DNA from: an uncultured Bacilli bacterium
GTDB lineage: Bacteria; Bacillota_I; Bacilli_A; RFN20; CAG-288
NCBI GenBank assembly: GCA_944349335.1
Contig: CALVMW010000001.1
Span: 359,671 to 423,670, forward strand
DNA length: 64,000 nucleotides
Direction: 5' to 3'
Shown here: in pieces, positions 8,202 to 16,109 of the stretch
Layout: each line of letters begins with the position of its first letter
Numbering within the stretch: the stretch's first letter is position 1
Notes under the pieces: model-generated
What the model saw: only the letters and a program-made list of their open reading frames with translations
Database searches by the model: none
Told to the model about the DNA's origin: nothing
Program-made: the position numbers and the translations under genes

Positions 8202-8480
8202 GTGCAGACAAAAACTTGGACTAAATAGAAAGGACAAGTATGCACAGAATAGAAGAAATTGAAAAAGCATTAAATTTATTAGATACCTATGATGGACAAT
8301 TATCTAAGACTGCAAGAGCATTAGGGATTAATCGCTATACATTAAGATCTTGGAGAGATAAAAGAAAAAAAGTCTGCACACCCTTAGAAGTTCTAAGTTT
8401 GTATCAGACATGTCGTTCTAATATGGCAAAGATGAACCATTATAATACAATGCCTGCCCTTTGCACACCTAAATATAATG
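8202..8480 (+). repeat. Repeat/mini-element with inverted GTGCAGAC ends, copy 3
   Basis: GTGCAGAC at about 8202 is repeated inverted as GTCTGCAC at 8372-8379, enclosing about 180 bp with a helix-turn-helix reading frame. Beyond it comes a hairpin (CTTAG-AAGTT-CTAAG, 8383-8397) and the 33-bp core at 8393-8425, identical to 4589-4621. After the core the sequence differs from the other copies, then returns to TTGCACACC at about 8461-8469. Confidence 0.55.
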
Positions 8481-8521
8481 AATCTATTTTAGATAGAACA
8501 ATTTTTAATCTGTGCACTTGA
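8240..8521 (+). pseudogene. Transposase-like HTH N-terminal fragment fused to repeat
   Basis: The first 43 codons (to about 8368) encode MHRIEEIEKALNLLDTYDGQ and then LSKTARALGINRYTLRSWRD, a helix-turn-helix of the kind at the N-terminus of IS3-type OrfA proteins. A good AAAGGA site precedes the ATG. The frame then runs into the dispersed repeat (RKKVCTPLEVLSLYQTCRSN), which is repeat sequence translated by chance and is also seen at 4558-4683. No catalytic part follows, and the end overlaps the DUF262 gene on the other strand. I interpret it as an insertion-sequence remnant. Confidence 0.55.
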
Positions 8522-10249
8522 TATTTTATACATTTCCTTTGCAAGATTTTTGCTTCTATCCTCAATATCAATTTTGCAAAATACTTGTTTACTATTGTTT
8601 TCTTCCAAGAACATTGAAACCATTTTATATTTAGATTTCTTGTAGTATATTTTTTTATTTTTTAAATCAGATTTTGGAATACTCGAGTTAATATTTTGCT
8701 CTAATAAAAGTAAATTGCCAATATAAAGAGTACTTTCATCTTCGATATCTTCATCTAAAACGTGTTCAATTGATGAATTTATTTCAAATATATCACTTTC
8801 TGATACTAACATTTCGAATACATTTATAAGATGTTTAGACATAACATTGGTAGAGATTGGTTGCTTACTAAATTTAAATTTCTTAAACCCCTCTACAAAT
8901 TCATCCTCGTTTGGCAATAAACTTGTTAAGGACTTAATATAGGCTTTTAAACATTCTTTAATTGATTCCACATCATTACACAAAAATAAATCGTGAGCAA
9001 ATGAGTTAATTGGTTTTTCCAAACTTGAAGTTCTTTTCGAGCATACTGCATTGTAAATTAAATGAAAACGAGATATGGCGATAACTATTTTTTTAAACTG
9101 CCTTAAATTAATTAGACTTTTTTTAATATGCTGATAATATAATGACATTAAAACCGGTCTGATTTGAACAATTCCGTAATAATCATTTATTGATTTTAAT
9201 TCTGTGATTATGAAATTATATTCTTTTTTACATTCAAAATCATTTATTTGAGGGTTTAACAAGAGAGAATAGATTTTTGAGAAATAGTTCATTTCCCTTA
9301 ATAATTCAAGATAGGCATCTTCCGTTTTCTTTACCTTGTTTTGAAAATCTGAATATAACTTACTATCCTGTACTTTGCCATAACGCATTATCCAAAAATG
9401 CCTAAAAAATGTAGCAAATTCAATTCTATTTCCTCGCGAGCATAAATTATTTCTTATTTGTAACCATAATTCCTTTGCTGCATCAGCAGGAACCTCACTT
9501 TTTAATTTTTCAAAAATGGAATTTTTTATTAAATCTACACTTGCTAGCTCTTTACCTTTTGCATTTAATATTTCGAAAATCATATTTGCATATTCTTTAT
9601 CTTCGGTCGAAATACAAATAACATAACTTCTTAACAATTGATCCCTTATTGCCTTCAACAACTCTATATAATCAGCTCCATTCAAATCATCTTTTTTCAA
9701 TCTTTGAAATCTCTTTTTTAATCCTTTTTTTGAAAGGTTGGATTTAAAGAATTTGTTTGCTTCTAAAATTTTTTCTTCTTCCGTATTAGAAGGATCCATC
9801 TCTTCTTCTTTCAACTTTTGAATTGTAAATTGAAAATATGGCTTTGGTGTTTCATTTTTTAGCACTGCAAACGATTCTGTATTTGCATCTTTACCAATGA
9901 TATATTCCCACAATGCACGAGATAAACCTTCATTCCTATTAGCGTCAAACAACTTTGCAATTACTGATAAGAATATAGTCATTGTTGTTATTCTTTGTTG
10001 ACCATCAACAACATTAACCTCCAATGTCTTCTGATCATCTAAATCACCGACAAGCAATAAGCTTCCCCAAAAATATTCGGTAGTATCAAGTTTTCCTTCA
10101 TGTAGTGTTATTCCACTAAGAATATCATCCAAAAACTCGTTTAATTCCACTTTTGACCATGTATATTCTCTTTGAAACCTAGGAATTACGAATTGTTTTT
10201 TGCAAGAAAATAGCGATGTAATTGATTTTTTTCCAGATTTAAAATCCAT
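8489..10249 (-). CDS. DUF262 domain protein, probable nuclease-associated defence component
   Basis: 586 residues from the ATG at 10249 (AAGGGGAC upstream); an earlier ATG at 10309 lies inside the endonuclease gene. The N-terminus has the DUF262 ParB-like signature: FVIPRFQREYTWSKVEL, FWGSLLLVG, then VNVVDGQQRITTMTIFL, where DGQQR is the conserved nucleotide-binding/hydrolysis motif. EILNAKGKELASVDLIKNS is the usual second block. DUF262 occurs in GmrS-type and related anti-phage enzymes, usually with a C-terminal HNH (DUF1524); here I see no HNH motif in the last 250 residues. It is the last gene of an operon with a HaeIII-like restriction-modification pair, so it likely adds to or modulates that system. 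Its exact action is not known. Confidence 0.8.
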   Translation of the reverse strand: MDFKSGKKSITSLFSCKKQFVIPRFQREYTWSKVELNEFLDDILSGITLHEGKLDTTEYFWGSLLLVGDLDDQKTLEVNVVDGQQRITTMTIFLSVIAKLFDANRNEGLSRALWEYIIGKDANTESFAVLKNETPKPYFQFTIQKLKEEEMDPSNTEEEKILEANKFFKSNLSKKGLKKRFQRLKKDDLNGADYIELLKAIRDQLLRSYVICISTEDKEYANMIFEILNAKGKELASVDLIKNSIFEKLKSEVPADAAKELWLQIRNNLCSRGNRIEFATFFRHFWIMRYGKVQDSKLYSDFQNKVKKTEDAYLELLREMNYFSKIYSLLLNPQINDFECKKEYNFIITELKSINDYYGIVQIRPVLMSLYYQHIKKSLINLRQFKKIVIAISRFHLIYNAVCSKRTSSLEKPINSFAHDLFLCNDVESIKECLKAYIKSLTSLLPNEDEFVEGFKKFKFSKQPISTNVMSKHLINVFEMLVSESDIFEINSSIEHVLDEDIEDESTLYIGNLLLLEQNINSSIPKSDLKNKKIYYKKSKYKMVSMFLEENNSKQVFCKIDIEDRSKNLAKEMYKISSAQIKNCSI

Positions 10250-10262
10250 ATTTGTCCCCTTA

Positions 10263-11216
10263 TTATTTCCAACTGCAATTGATTGATATGATAGTAGTTG
10301 GCATACCAATTATTTGAATATCAAATTTCAAACTTGTTTCAACTAATGTAGATGCATTATGAATTCTAAAACTAAATTGCCAACCATTATCCATATATAA
10401 TTCAACGGTATTTTTGCTATTTGGTTTATATCCTAAACTAACAATTCTTGTGGGCAAATTAGTAATAGGTATCTCAATTGCAGGTTTAGTACTCTTTGAT
10501 GACTGATTTAATGTTCCATGAAGATTAAATGCTTGAATTTGTGTTGTTCTTCTAGCATCCATACTTATAACTTTATAAAAATCAAATTCACCAAGTAGAT
10601 ATTCAACCATCTTCTTTGGAGTTTTTGAATTCATTTTATTTTGCCTGTTTATTTCATCCATAAAAGCTCTTAATAAAGGAACATATACATCATCTTCCTT
10701 TGCCGGTAACTCTTTCCACTCTTTGTTTTGTTTTTTCATAGTTTCAAGATAATCAAAAGTAGAAGAAACTATATTCCAATACTCGCTTGTGCATTTTCTA
10801 CCGAACCATTTTTGACTAAAATCTAATGTTTTAGCTAGTCTACTATGTTTGACTGCAAAATGGTTGTGTTTAATACTTAGGCCAATTTCCCAGTTAATAC
10901 CACTTCTTAAAATAATAATATCTCTTACATCTCCTTCTTCACCTTTAGAATCAGGTTGTAACTGCAAATTTAGAATGTCTCCAGAATCTTCTATAATTAA
11001 AGGTTCTAGGTCAAAAAGTGTGTCAACAAACGATACAGCACTAAGTGCTAAATTACCTTGCAACATTTCATCAATATTGTTCCAGGCATTTTGAGCAGCA
11101 ATAAAACTACTATTTTCATCAATTACACACTTTCTATGCCTATTAATCTCGTTATATAAAACAGTTAAGCAAACATACTCATATGCTCGTCCATAATCAT
11201 TACTTTGATTGCTCAT
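10263..11216 (-). CDS. HaeIII-family type II restriction endonuclease (predicted GGCC)
   Basis: 317 residues, nearly the length of R.HaeIII. The N-terminus [15 protein letters not shown] and the block [38 protein letters not shown] match the RE_HaeIII family as I remember it; the EGDVRD...SIKHNH residues would be the metal-binding nuclease core. The start overlaps the methyltransferase stop by 4 nt (ATGA), so the two are translationally coupled, with the methylase first, as expected for safe establishment. The DUF262 gene follows 13 nt after the stop. Target specificity is inferred from the neighbour methyltransferase, which is very similar to M.HaeIII. Confidence 0.88.
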   Translation of the reverse strand: MSNQSNDYGRAYEYVCLTVLYNEINRHRKCVIDENSSFIAAQNAWNNIDEMLQGNLALSAVSFVDTLFDLEPLIIEDSGDILNLQLQPDSKGEEGDVRDIIILRSGINWEIGLSIKHNHFAVKHSRLAKTLDFSQKWFGRKCTSEYWNIVSSTFDYLETMKKQNKEWKELPAKEDDVYVPLLRAFMDEINRQNKMNSKTPKKMVEYLLGEFDFYKVISMDARRTTQIQAFNLHGTLNQSSKSTKPAIEIPITNLPTRIVSLGYKPNSKNTVELYMDNGWQFSFRIHNASTLVETSLKFDIQIIGMPTTIISINCSWK

Positions 11217-12220
11217 TTTTCCAACTCCTTTTTGATAGCACGGGCGATTTCAAATGCTAAATTAACAGGTACTGCATTACCAATCATTTTATATCCATTA
11301 TCAACATTTTTATAAATGAACTTAAAACCATCCGGGAACCCCTGTATTCTAGCTGCTTCTCTAACAGTTAATCGCCTATACAAATCTTTCTTATCTTTTA
11401 CAAACTCGCATTTGTCTTTTCCAACCTTGACCATCTTTGGTGCTGATGGATGGAGTTGAGACTGTCGACCAGATGCTTGAATTGTAAATGCCTGTTCGCT
11501 CCAATCTTTTACTCTATTTCTACTCATAAATATTGGAGAATATTCACCAACAAAATATTCATTGTTATTTATTGATTCTGGATTATGATAATTTCTTGTC
11601 AATGCTGGAACTGCAGAATCTTTTAAATCCCAAATTACATCTCTTAATGTTAATTTGCTTTCATCTTCTTCAGTAGAGCCTTTTGGAAAATTAAATTTAA
11701 TATTAAGGTCCTTTCTAAAGCCTATGTAAAAAACTCTTTTTCTTTCTTGAGCAACACCATAATTTTTTGCATTAACAAGTGTCAAAGATACATCATACCC
11801 CGCTTCGTCAAACAAAGATATGATATTTTTAACTGCTTCAGAATGCCTATTAGCTAACATACCACTAACATTTTCAGCTAAAAAGAATTTTGGCTTAAAC
11901 TCTTTTAAAATTCTAATATAATCAAAGAAAAGCTGTCCTCTAGCATCCTCGATTCCTCTAAGAGCACCTGCTTCTGACCATGATTGGCAAGGTGGACCGC
12001 CTATAATTCCATCGATATTGCCATCACCAAGATATTTTTCTATATCATTTTTTGTAATTTGTCTGACATCACCTTCAATAAGTTTTGTATGAGGGTGATT
12101 GATTTTAAATGTTTCAAATATAGTTTTATCAAACTCATTAGCTACAGGTATTTCAAAACCAGCTTTTTCAAATCCTAAATCAAGCCCGCCACAGCCACTA
12201 AAAAGACTAAGTATTCTCAT
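11213..12220 (-). CDS. DNA (cytosine-5) methyltransferase, HaeIII type (predicted GGCC)
   Basis: 335 residues from the ATG at 12220, chosen because GAGG lies upstream and the protein then begins [17 protein letters not shown] exactly like M.HaeIII; a frame from 12235 is possible. Visible motifs: I ([11 protein letters not shown]), IV with catalytic Cys78 ([12 protein letters not shown]), VI (ENVSG, 116-120), VIII ([12 protein letters not shown]), the target-recognition stretch ([31 protein letters not shown]), then [13 protein letters not shown] and X ([11 protein letters not shown]). It protects host DNA from the adjacent endonuclease. The start overlaps the end of the upstream XRE regulator gene by 14 nt. 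Confidence 0.95.
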   Translation of the reverse strand: MRILSLFSGCGGLDLGFEKAGFEIPVANEFDKTIFETFKINHPHTKLIEGDVRQITKNDIEKYLGDGNIDGIIGGPPCQSWSEAGALRGIEDARGQLFFDYIRILKEFKPKFFLAENVSGMLANRHSEAVKNIISLFDEAGYDVSLTLVNAKNYGVAQERKRVFYIGFRKDLNIKFNFPKGSTEEDESKLTLRDVIWDLKDSAVPALTRNYHNPESINNNEYFVGEYSPIFMSRNRVKDWSEQAFTIQASGRQSQLHPSAPKMVKVGKDKCEFVKDKKDLYRRLTVREAARIQGFPDGFKFIYKNVDNGYKMIGNAVPVNLAFEIARAIKKELEK

Positions 12221-12428
12221 TTGTTGAAACCTCACATAGTTCTATATTATTTTGATTTAGCAATTCTTCCAATTTAACTTTTGCTATAATAGTTGGTTCA
12301 TAATGCCCATTTTCCCATCTATTAACAGATGGAAATGAAACACCAAGCATATCAGCTAGTTCTTGTTGTGAAATATTGAGTTTAGCTCTTAATTTTCTTA
12401 TTGCACTAGGATAATCTTTTTTATTCAT
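12207..12428 (-). CDS. XRE-type HTH regulator of the restriction-modification operon
   Basis: 73 residues. A single helix-turn-helix is visible: [37 protein letters not shown], of the Cro/C1 type, followed by a short tail with no other domain. Its end overlaps the methyltransferase gene, so it is the first gene of a four-gene operon (regulator, methylase, endonuclease, DUF262). Its size and place fit a controller protein, but it could also be a simple autorepressor. Upstream, two GATATA units 11 bp apart lie in an AT-rich stretch with -10-like hexamers; these may be its operator. Confidence 0.85.
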   Translation of the reverse strand: MNKKDYPSAIRKLRAKLNISQQELADMLGVSFPSVNRWENGHYEPTIIAKVKLEELLNQNNIELCEVSTNENT

Positions 12429-12615
12429 TTCTTACCTCAATCATATATATCATAGTATATCACTTTATTAAATAAAATCTATTTTTTATGCCTATTTTTT
12501 ACTTTTCTGTTAAGTGACAAAGTCAATGCAACTCTAACTATTTTATAACTACTTTTTCTTTTTTATATAATATTTTTGTCTTCTTTGCTTATTAGGAATT
12601 AGAAAGGGGTGAGTT

Positions 12616-12873
12616 ATGAAAAAAAATAAACAAAGAAAAAGACTGACAATTGAAGATCGTATGGTTATAAAAGCTTATATTCATCATGGCATGAATATTA
12701 CTGAAATTGCTTCTAGAATTGGAGTTAATAAATCAACGATGTCTAGAGAAATAAATAAGCATTCTTATATTAAAAATGGAAATGAATTTTCTTGTTTTAA
12801 AAGAAAAGCTGGAGGATCATGTAATAAATGTAATGCTGTTGTATATTGTAAAAAAAAGAAAAAAATATTATGA
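12616..12873 (+). pseudogene. IS30-family transposase, N-terminal fragment
   Basis: 85 codons: RKRLTIEDRMVIKAYIHHG, then MNITEIASRIGVNKSTMSRE, followed by a Cys pair region CNKCNAVVYCKK. This is the N-terminal HTH_38 domain of IS30 transposases; the DDE catalytic domain is absent and the frame ends at TGA after a lysine run. A GGGGTGAG-type site precedes the ATG. It is one of three clustered insertion-sequence scars between 12.6 and 13.5 kb. Confidence 0.8.
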
Positions 12874-12899
12874 CTTTACTCTAGCAGAAGAAAAAAGTA

Positions 12900-13245
12900 A
12901 AAATTGTATCTGTCAGAATAGTTTTGTTGGAAAATAACGGTCGAAAATGTTGGTTTTCTACGACACTATTCTTTTCTTTTGATAAACTTTCAACTATGTG
13001 GAGGTTAGATCATGAGGAAAGATGTTTATGAAAGGATGAAAACAATGAAGCAAGAAGGAATTAAACCAAATTATACTGAAATAGCTAGAAGATGGAATTG
13101 TGATTATCGAACTGTTAGACGTTATTTCGAACAAGATGTTGTTCCAATAAGGAAAATAACTAGACCATCTAAGCTTGATCCATATAGGACTCTTGTTGAA
13201 GAAAAAGTTAATTTAGGATGCACTGCTAGTTCGATATATCACTAG
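12900..13245 (+). mobile_element. Left-end relic of an IS21-family element
   Basis: The stretch 12900-13011 has element-end character: AGAATAG (about 12915) is repeated inverted as CTATTCT (about 12966), with internal TGTTGG repeats. It leads into the istA fragment at 13012. The rest of the element, including istB, is missing; sequence from a different gene begins right at the fragment's stop. Exact ends cannot be fixed by eye. Confidence 0.5.
13012..13245 (+). pseudogene. istA: IS21-family transposase (IstA), N-terminal fragment
   Basis: 77 codons: VYERMKTMKQEGIKPNYTEI, ARRWNCDYRTVRRYFEQ, ITRPSKLDPYRTLVEEKV. This is the N-terminal HTH and linker of IstA; the DDE integrase core is absent. 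GGAGG lies 8 nt before the ATG. The frame stops at 13243-13245, where a leucine-rich-repeat gene tail begins, so the junction marks a deletion or recombination event. Confidence 0.8.
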
Positions 13246-13482
13246 AATCATAATTCCTAAAACCTTAACATGTGTTGAAGGGGCTGCTTTCATAGGTAGT
13301 AATGTAAAAGAAACTTTTTATGAAGGTACTGAAGAAGAATTTGCTAGTATCAACTTTACCATTAGTAACTACGAAGTAGTCGATGAGTCGACAAAATATT
13401 TTTATAGCGAAACTAAGCCTGCAAGTTCTGGAATTATTGGCACTACGCTGAAGATGGCGTCACTCCAAAAATTTGGGAATAA
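13244..13482 (+). pseudogene. C-terminal relic of a BspA-like leucine-rich-repeat surface protein
   Basis: The frame reads IPKTLTCVEGAAFIGSNVKE, TFYEGTEEEFASI, then STKYFYSETKPASSG. These are the last LRR_5-type repeat and the conserved C-terminal tail of BspA-like surface proteins, which end in YYSET-P...NYWHY...PTIW. Here a single A is missing near 13430: restoring it gives NYWHYAEDGVTPKIWE and a TAA at 13480-13482. The N-terminal repeats are absent. It is a decayed fragment joined directly to the istA fragment. Confidence 0.7.
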
Positions 13483-13534
13483 AATTAACTTTTGCGAGGT
13501 TTTTTAAAAAAAACTAAATATTTATTGGTAAAAA

Positions 13535-13867
13535 TTATATTGACATTATCAAAAATCCATTTTTTTCTAATTCTTCTACCAAGTAGGAAAAGTTTTTCCA
13601 ATCATTAAAGATTATAATAGAACCACCATCTTTAACTAAATCAGAAACATCTGAGGTCCACTTTTTTTGATCAAAATTATAGTCCCATTGTCCATAATTC
13701 ATCCCAGCTCTTCCCATATTTGAAAAACCAAGTTGGTAATCTCTACTAACACAATATGGAGGATCTGTAAAAATCAAATCTACTTTTATATTTTGTTTTT
13801 TCATTCTTTTTACTAAATCAACATAATCACAATTCTCAAAAATAACGCTCATTAAAAAGCGCCTCAT
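13535..13867 (-). pseudogene. DpnA-like adenine methyltransferase, 3'-truncated
   Basis: 110 codons; the start may be ATG 13867 or, more like the family, 13852 (MSVIFENCDYVD). The catalytic motif DLIFTDPPYCVSRDY and the following GFSNMGRAGMNYGQWD match the DpnA type of N6-adenine methyltransferases (GATC systems). The frame ends after VEELEKNGFLIMSI, so well over half of the protein, including the FxGxG AdoMet motif expected near the C-terminus in this class, is missing. It overlaps the end of a frameshifted XRE gene, mirroring the regulator-methylase order of the intact system at 12.4 kb. Almost certainly inactive. Confidence 0.75.
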
Positions 13868-13870
13868 TCA

Positions 13871-14064
13871 TTAATCATCTAATTTCATGCCTATTTCATT
13901 AAAGAGAGCGACAAGTTTCTTTTGGTATCCATAGTTGGTTCAAATCTACCTGTTTTCCATTTACAAATGGAAACATAACTAACATTTAATAATTTAGCTA
14001 GTTCCTCCTGTGTTAAGCATTTTCTTTCATGGTATTCTCTAATCTTTTTAGCATAATCAAACAT
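13871..14064 (-). pseudogene. Frameshifted XRE-type HTH regulator
   Basis: From the ATG at 14064 the frame reads MFDYAKKIREYHERKCLTQE, ELAKLLNVSYVSICKWKTGR, FEPTMDTKRN, and then stops at 13891. Adding one nucleotide after GATACCAAAAGAAA restores KLVALFNEIGMKLDD and a stop at 13871, adjoining the methyltransferase. The helix-turn-helix is related in layout to the regulator at 12207-12428. The A-rich site suggests a slippage deletion. Confidence 0.7.
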
Positions 14065-14218
14065 ATGGTCACCTCAAATGGTTATCAGTGTATTAACATA
14101 AACGAGGTTAAATTTCGATATTTTTATAGAACTTTGACGAGATTTTTTCTCAAAAAGTATAAAAAGTTTTTTGTAGGACAAAAAGTTTATTGTGCCGTAA
14201 AAAGTTTTTAGTGCAAAA

Positions 14219-14332
14219 TCACAAGCTACAAATGTTAAATTCACTACCAGATTTCTTTCTTCTCTCAATCGTTTCACCTGATATTAGTTTAACGTTATCA
14301 ATTATATGTTTTAAATAATTTAACTCATTCAT
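14219..14332 (-). pseudogene. Possible N-terminal remnant of a PD-(D/E)XK nuclease family protein
   Basis: 37 codons: MNELNYLKHIIDNVKLISGE, TIERRKKSGSEFNICSL. The ERRKKSGSEFNI piece resembles the N-terminus of PDDEXK_4-type proteins, which usually read GENFNIFSILGLE at this place. The frame stops immediately after. The resemblance is short, so this is tentative. Just downstream on the same strand is an AT-rich stretch with repeated AAAAAGTTT units (14150-14210). The rest of 14333-14572 shows no gene I can support. Confidence 0.35.
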
Positions 14333-14572
14333 TTTAATTTTTATTTTTTGTAAAAATTCTTATTAATTATATCAAAAATTCGGTTAGTCCATTAACAATC
14401 TTTAAAATCCTTTTCAATAAACTATGTAAGAGTTGAAGTAGACAAAATTACGAACTTTTACGAACTTTGATAATTAAACTTTATGTAGAAGACCTAAAAT
14501 TTGACCCATTTGTAAAATATTGACGCTTATTTCGGAGAGACATTTGGAGTGACATTTTGCTTTCTATCACAA

Positions 14573-14598
14573 ATAAAAAAAACACGATATTCATCGTG
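14573..14598 (-). terminator. Terminator after tRNA-Arg
   Basis: Stem CACGAT/ATCGTG (14583-14588 with 14593-14598, 4-nt loop) followed on the minus strand by a T run at 14573-14582. It lies 14 nt after the tRNA 3' end. Confidence 0.85.
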
Positions 14599-14612
14599 CA
14601 TTTTCAAGATTT

Positions 14613-14691
14613 TGGTGACCCAAGAAGGATTTGAACCTTCGACACCCAGTTTCGAAGACTGATGCTCTAATCCAGACTGAGCTATTGGGCC
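14613..14691 (-). tRNA. tRNA-Arg (anticodon UCG)
   Basis: The cloverleaf folds by eye: acceptor GGCCCAA/TTGGGTC (one G-U), D stem GCTC/GAGC, anticodon stem TCAGT/ACTGG with loop CTTCGAA (anticodon TCG, reading CGA), T stem GAAGG/CCTTC with loop TTCAAAT, discriminator A and an encoded CCA. The T loop starts TTCAAAT as expected. The 3' end faces the accessory island, which fits tRNA-targeted integration. Confidence 0.95.
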
Positions 14692-14717
14692 ACACTATTA
14701 TTTTAACATAGGGTAAA

Positions 14718-15944
14718 TTAGAGAGAATAAGTAAAGATAGCTTCTTCATTATCAAACTGTTCATTTGATACCCAAGTGACAGTTTTATCAGTTAAATTAT
14801 ATAATGAAGACCAAACAGTAATGGAATTAGAATCGGAAACACCATGAAGCGGATCCCAGGTTCTTCTTCCTAAATCTTGTAAAAGATCTAAACCTTCCTG
14901 ATAAGAAAATAAACCATCTGAATTAGTAAGATTAGGATCGATAGTTTCAGAAATATAATTATAACGATCAAATCCGGCCTTCTGGTCATCGTTTTGATAA
15001 TAATCAGGAGTTACTAAGAAATTAGTGATATATTGGAAATCTTGCTGTCCTTCTCTTTCACCGACATTACTATCAGCATCGTTATAATAAACTTTAAGCT
15101 CTCTTTGTGTACCATCATCATGATCAGCAACATTATTGACCCACTCTAAGATTGCACTCTTACCTGTACTATCAGCGACCATATAGTGGAAAGAAGTATT
15201 AGCTGAATCATGGAAATCATATTGGCTAACTAATTCAACAGCTTCATCGACACTATCTGCATAATCTAAAATCATTCTAAGCATTGTCGTTGAAGTTAAA
15301 TCAGGCTTATCTGTATTTTGATTTGTACTTTCAACTTCTACTGTTCCATCATCTTGGGTATTAGTCTGATAAGACATATAAATACCGCAGCTAACACCAG
15401 CATCATTAACACCATCTAAAGGAACATAAGGAGCAACTAAAGATAAGGCGTTCTTCATAAAAGAATCAAGTTCACCTTCAATACCTAAAAATTGAAGATC
15501 AGCTGATGATATAGAAGCGTGTCTTCCATTTCCAGGATTAGTTTTAACAATCATTGAAGTAGTAGTGGAGAAATCATAATTTCTTGCAAAATAACGATCA
15601 CCATTCTCATCTTGGAAAGTAAAAGAAGAGCAACCGATAGAGGGAGCATTAAGATCAATATCGATGACACCTTTAGTAAGATTATCAACTAAGAAATTGA
15701 TGAGATCTTGATCAGAAGAAGCTCCTCCTTGCTCTAAGAATTTATCAAAATAATAATCACCGCTCATCGATATTTCATAAACAGGTCCAGCTTTAACATC
15801 ATCATTAGCGTCGTTTAATTTTTTGATCGTACAAAGAGAATTTATCTCATTAAACCACATACCATAAACAGTTCCACCAGCGATAAGAGCTAAGGTAACT
15901 AAGGAGATACCAGTTCCTAAAAGAATTTTTTTGTAAAGTTTCAT
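14718..15944 (-). CDS. Membrane-anchored Ntn hydrolase (choloylglycine hydrolase/linear amide C-N hydrolase family)
   Basis: 408 residues. A single N-terminal membrane segment (ILLGTGISLVTLALIAGGTV, residues 7-26) is an uncleaved anchor or signal. The catalytic domain begins later: PSIGCSSFTFQ places the nucleophile Cys at residue 105, and RYFARNYDFS supplies the conserved Arg and Asp of this family. GVNDAGVSCGIYMSY and FHYMVADSTGKSAILEW are further family blocks. Family members hydrolyse linear amides such as bile-salt conjugates or penicillin V; the substrate here is unknown. Because the Cys is internal rather than residue 2, activation would need cleavage of the first 104 residues. GAGG precedes the ATG. 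It stands just downstream of the tRNA and beside two collagen-like lipoproteins. Confidence 0.8.
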   Translation of the reverse strand: MKLYKKILLGTGISLVTLALIAGGTVYGMWFNEINSLCTIKKLNDANDDVKAGPVYEISMSGDYYFDKFLEQGGASSDQDLINFLVDNLTKGVIDIDLNAPSIGCSSFTFQDENGDRYFARNYDFSTTTSMIVKTNPGNGRHASISSADLQFLGIEGELDSFMKNALSLVAPYVPLDGVNDAGVSCGIYMSYQTNTQDDGTVEVESTNQNTDKPDLTSTTMLRMILDYADSVDEAVELVSQYDFHDSANTSFHYMVADSTGKSAILEWVNNVADHDDGTQRELKVYYNDADSNVGEREGQQDFQYITNFLVTPDYYQNDDQKAGFDRYNYISETIDPNLTNSDGLFSYQEGLDLLQDLGRRTWDPLHGVSDSNSITVWSSLYNLTDKTVTWVSNEQFDNEEAIFTYSL

Positions 15945-16070
15945 GTTATATACCTCAAACGGGTTTAAGATACGCTTTTTTCAATAAAAACACAAAAAAA
16001 GCCGGTAATTTACTATGAAATTATTTTTAATTTAAACGCCTGTAAATTATTTTTTCCACTTTAAAAGCAT

Positions 16071-16101
16071 AAAAAAAGGGTGAGGTTTTTCTCACCCTTT
16101 T
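16071..16101 (-). terminator. Terminator of the 16.1-18.5 kb lipoprotein gene
   Basis: GGGTGAG/CTCACCC stem (16078-16084 with 16091-16097) followed on the minus strand by a T7 run, 9 bp after the stop codon. Confidence 0.85.
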
Positions 16102-16109
16102 AAGATAGA

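Noticed and set aside
11213..12428. Strict C-protein box upstream of the restriction operon
   Set aside because: Only two GATATA units are visible and no clear C-box symmetry, so no separate feature is claimed.
14074..14277. 67-codon minus-strand open frame
   Set aside because: Composition is that of AT-rich repeat DNA with AAAAAGTTT units and it conflicts with the better frame at 14219-14332.
1..14612. Second copy of the tRNA-Arg 3' end as attachment repeat
   Set aside because: I did not see one by eye in the island; it may lie outside the window.
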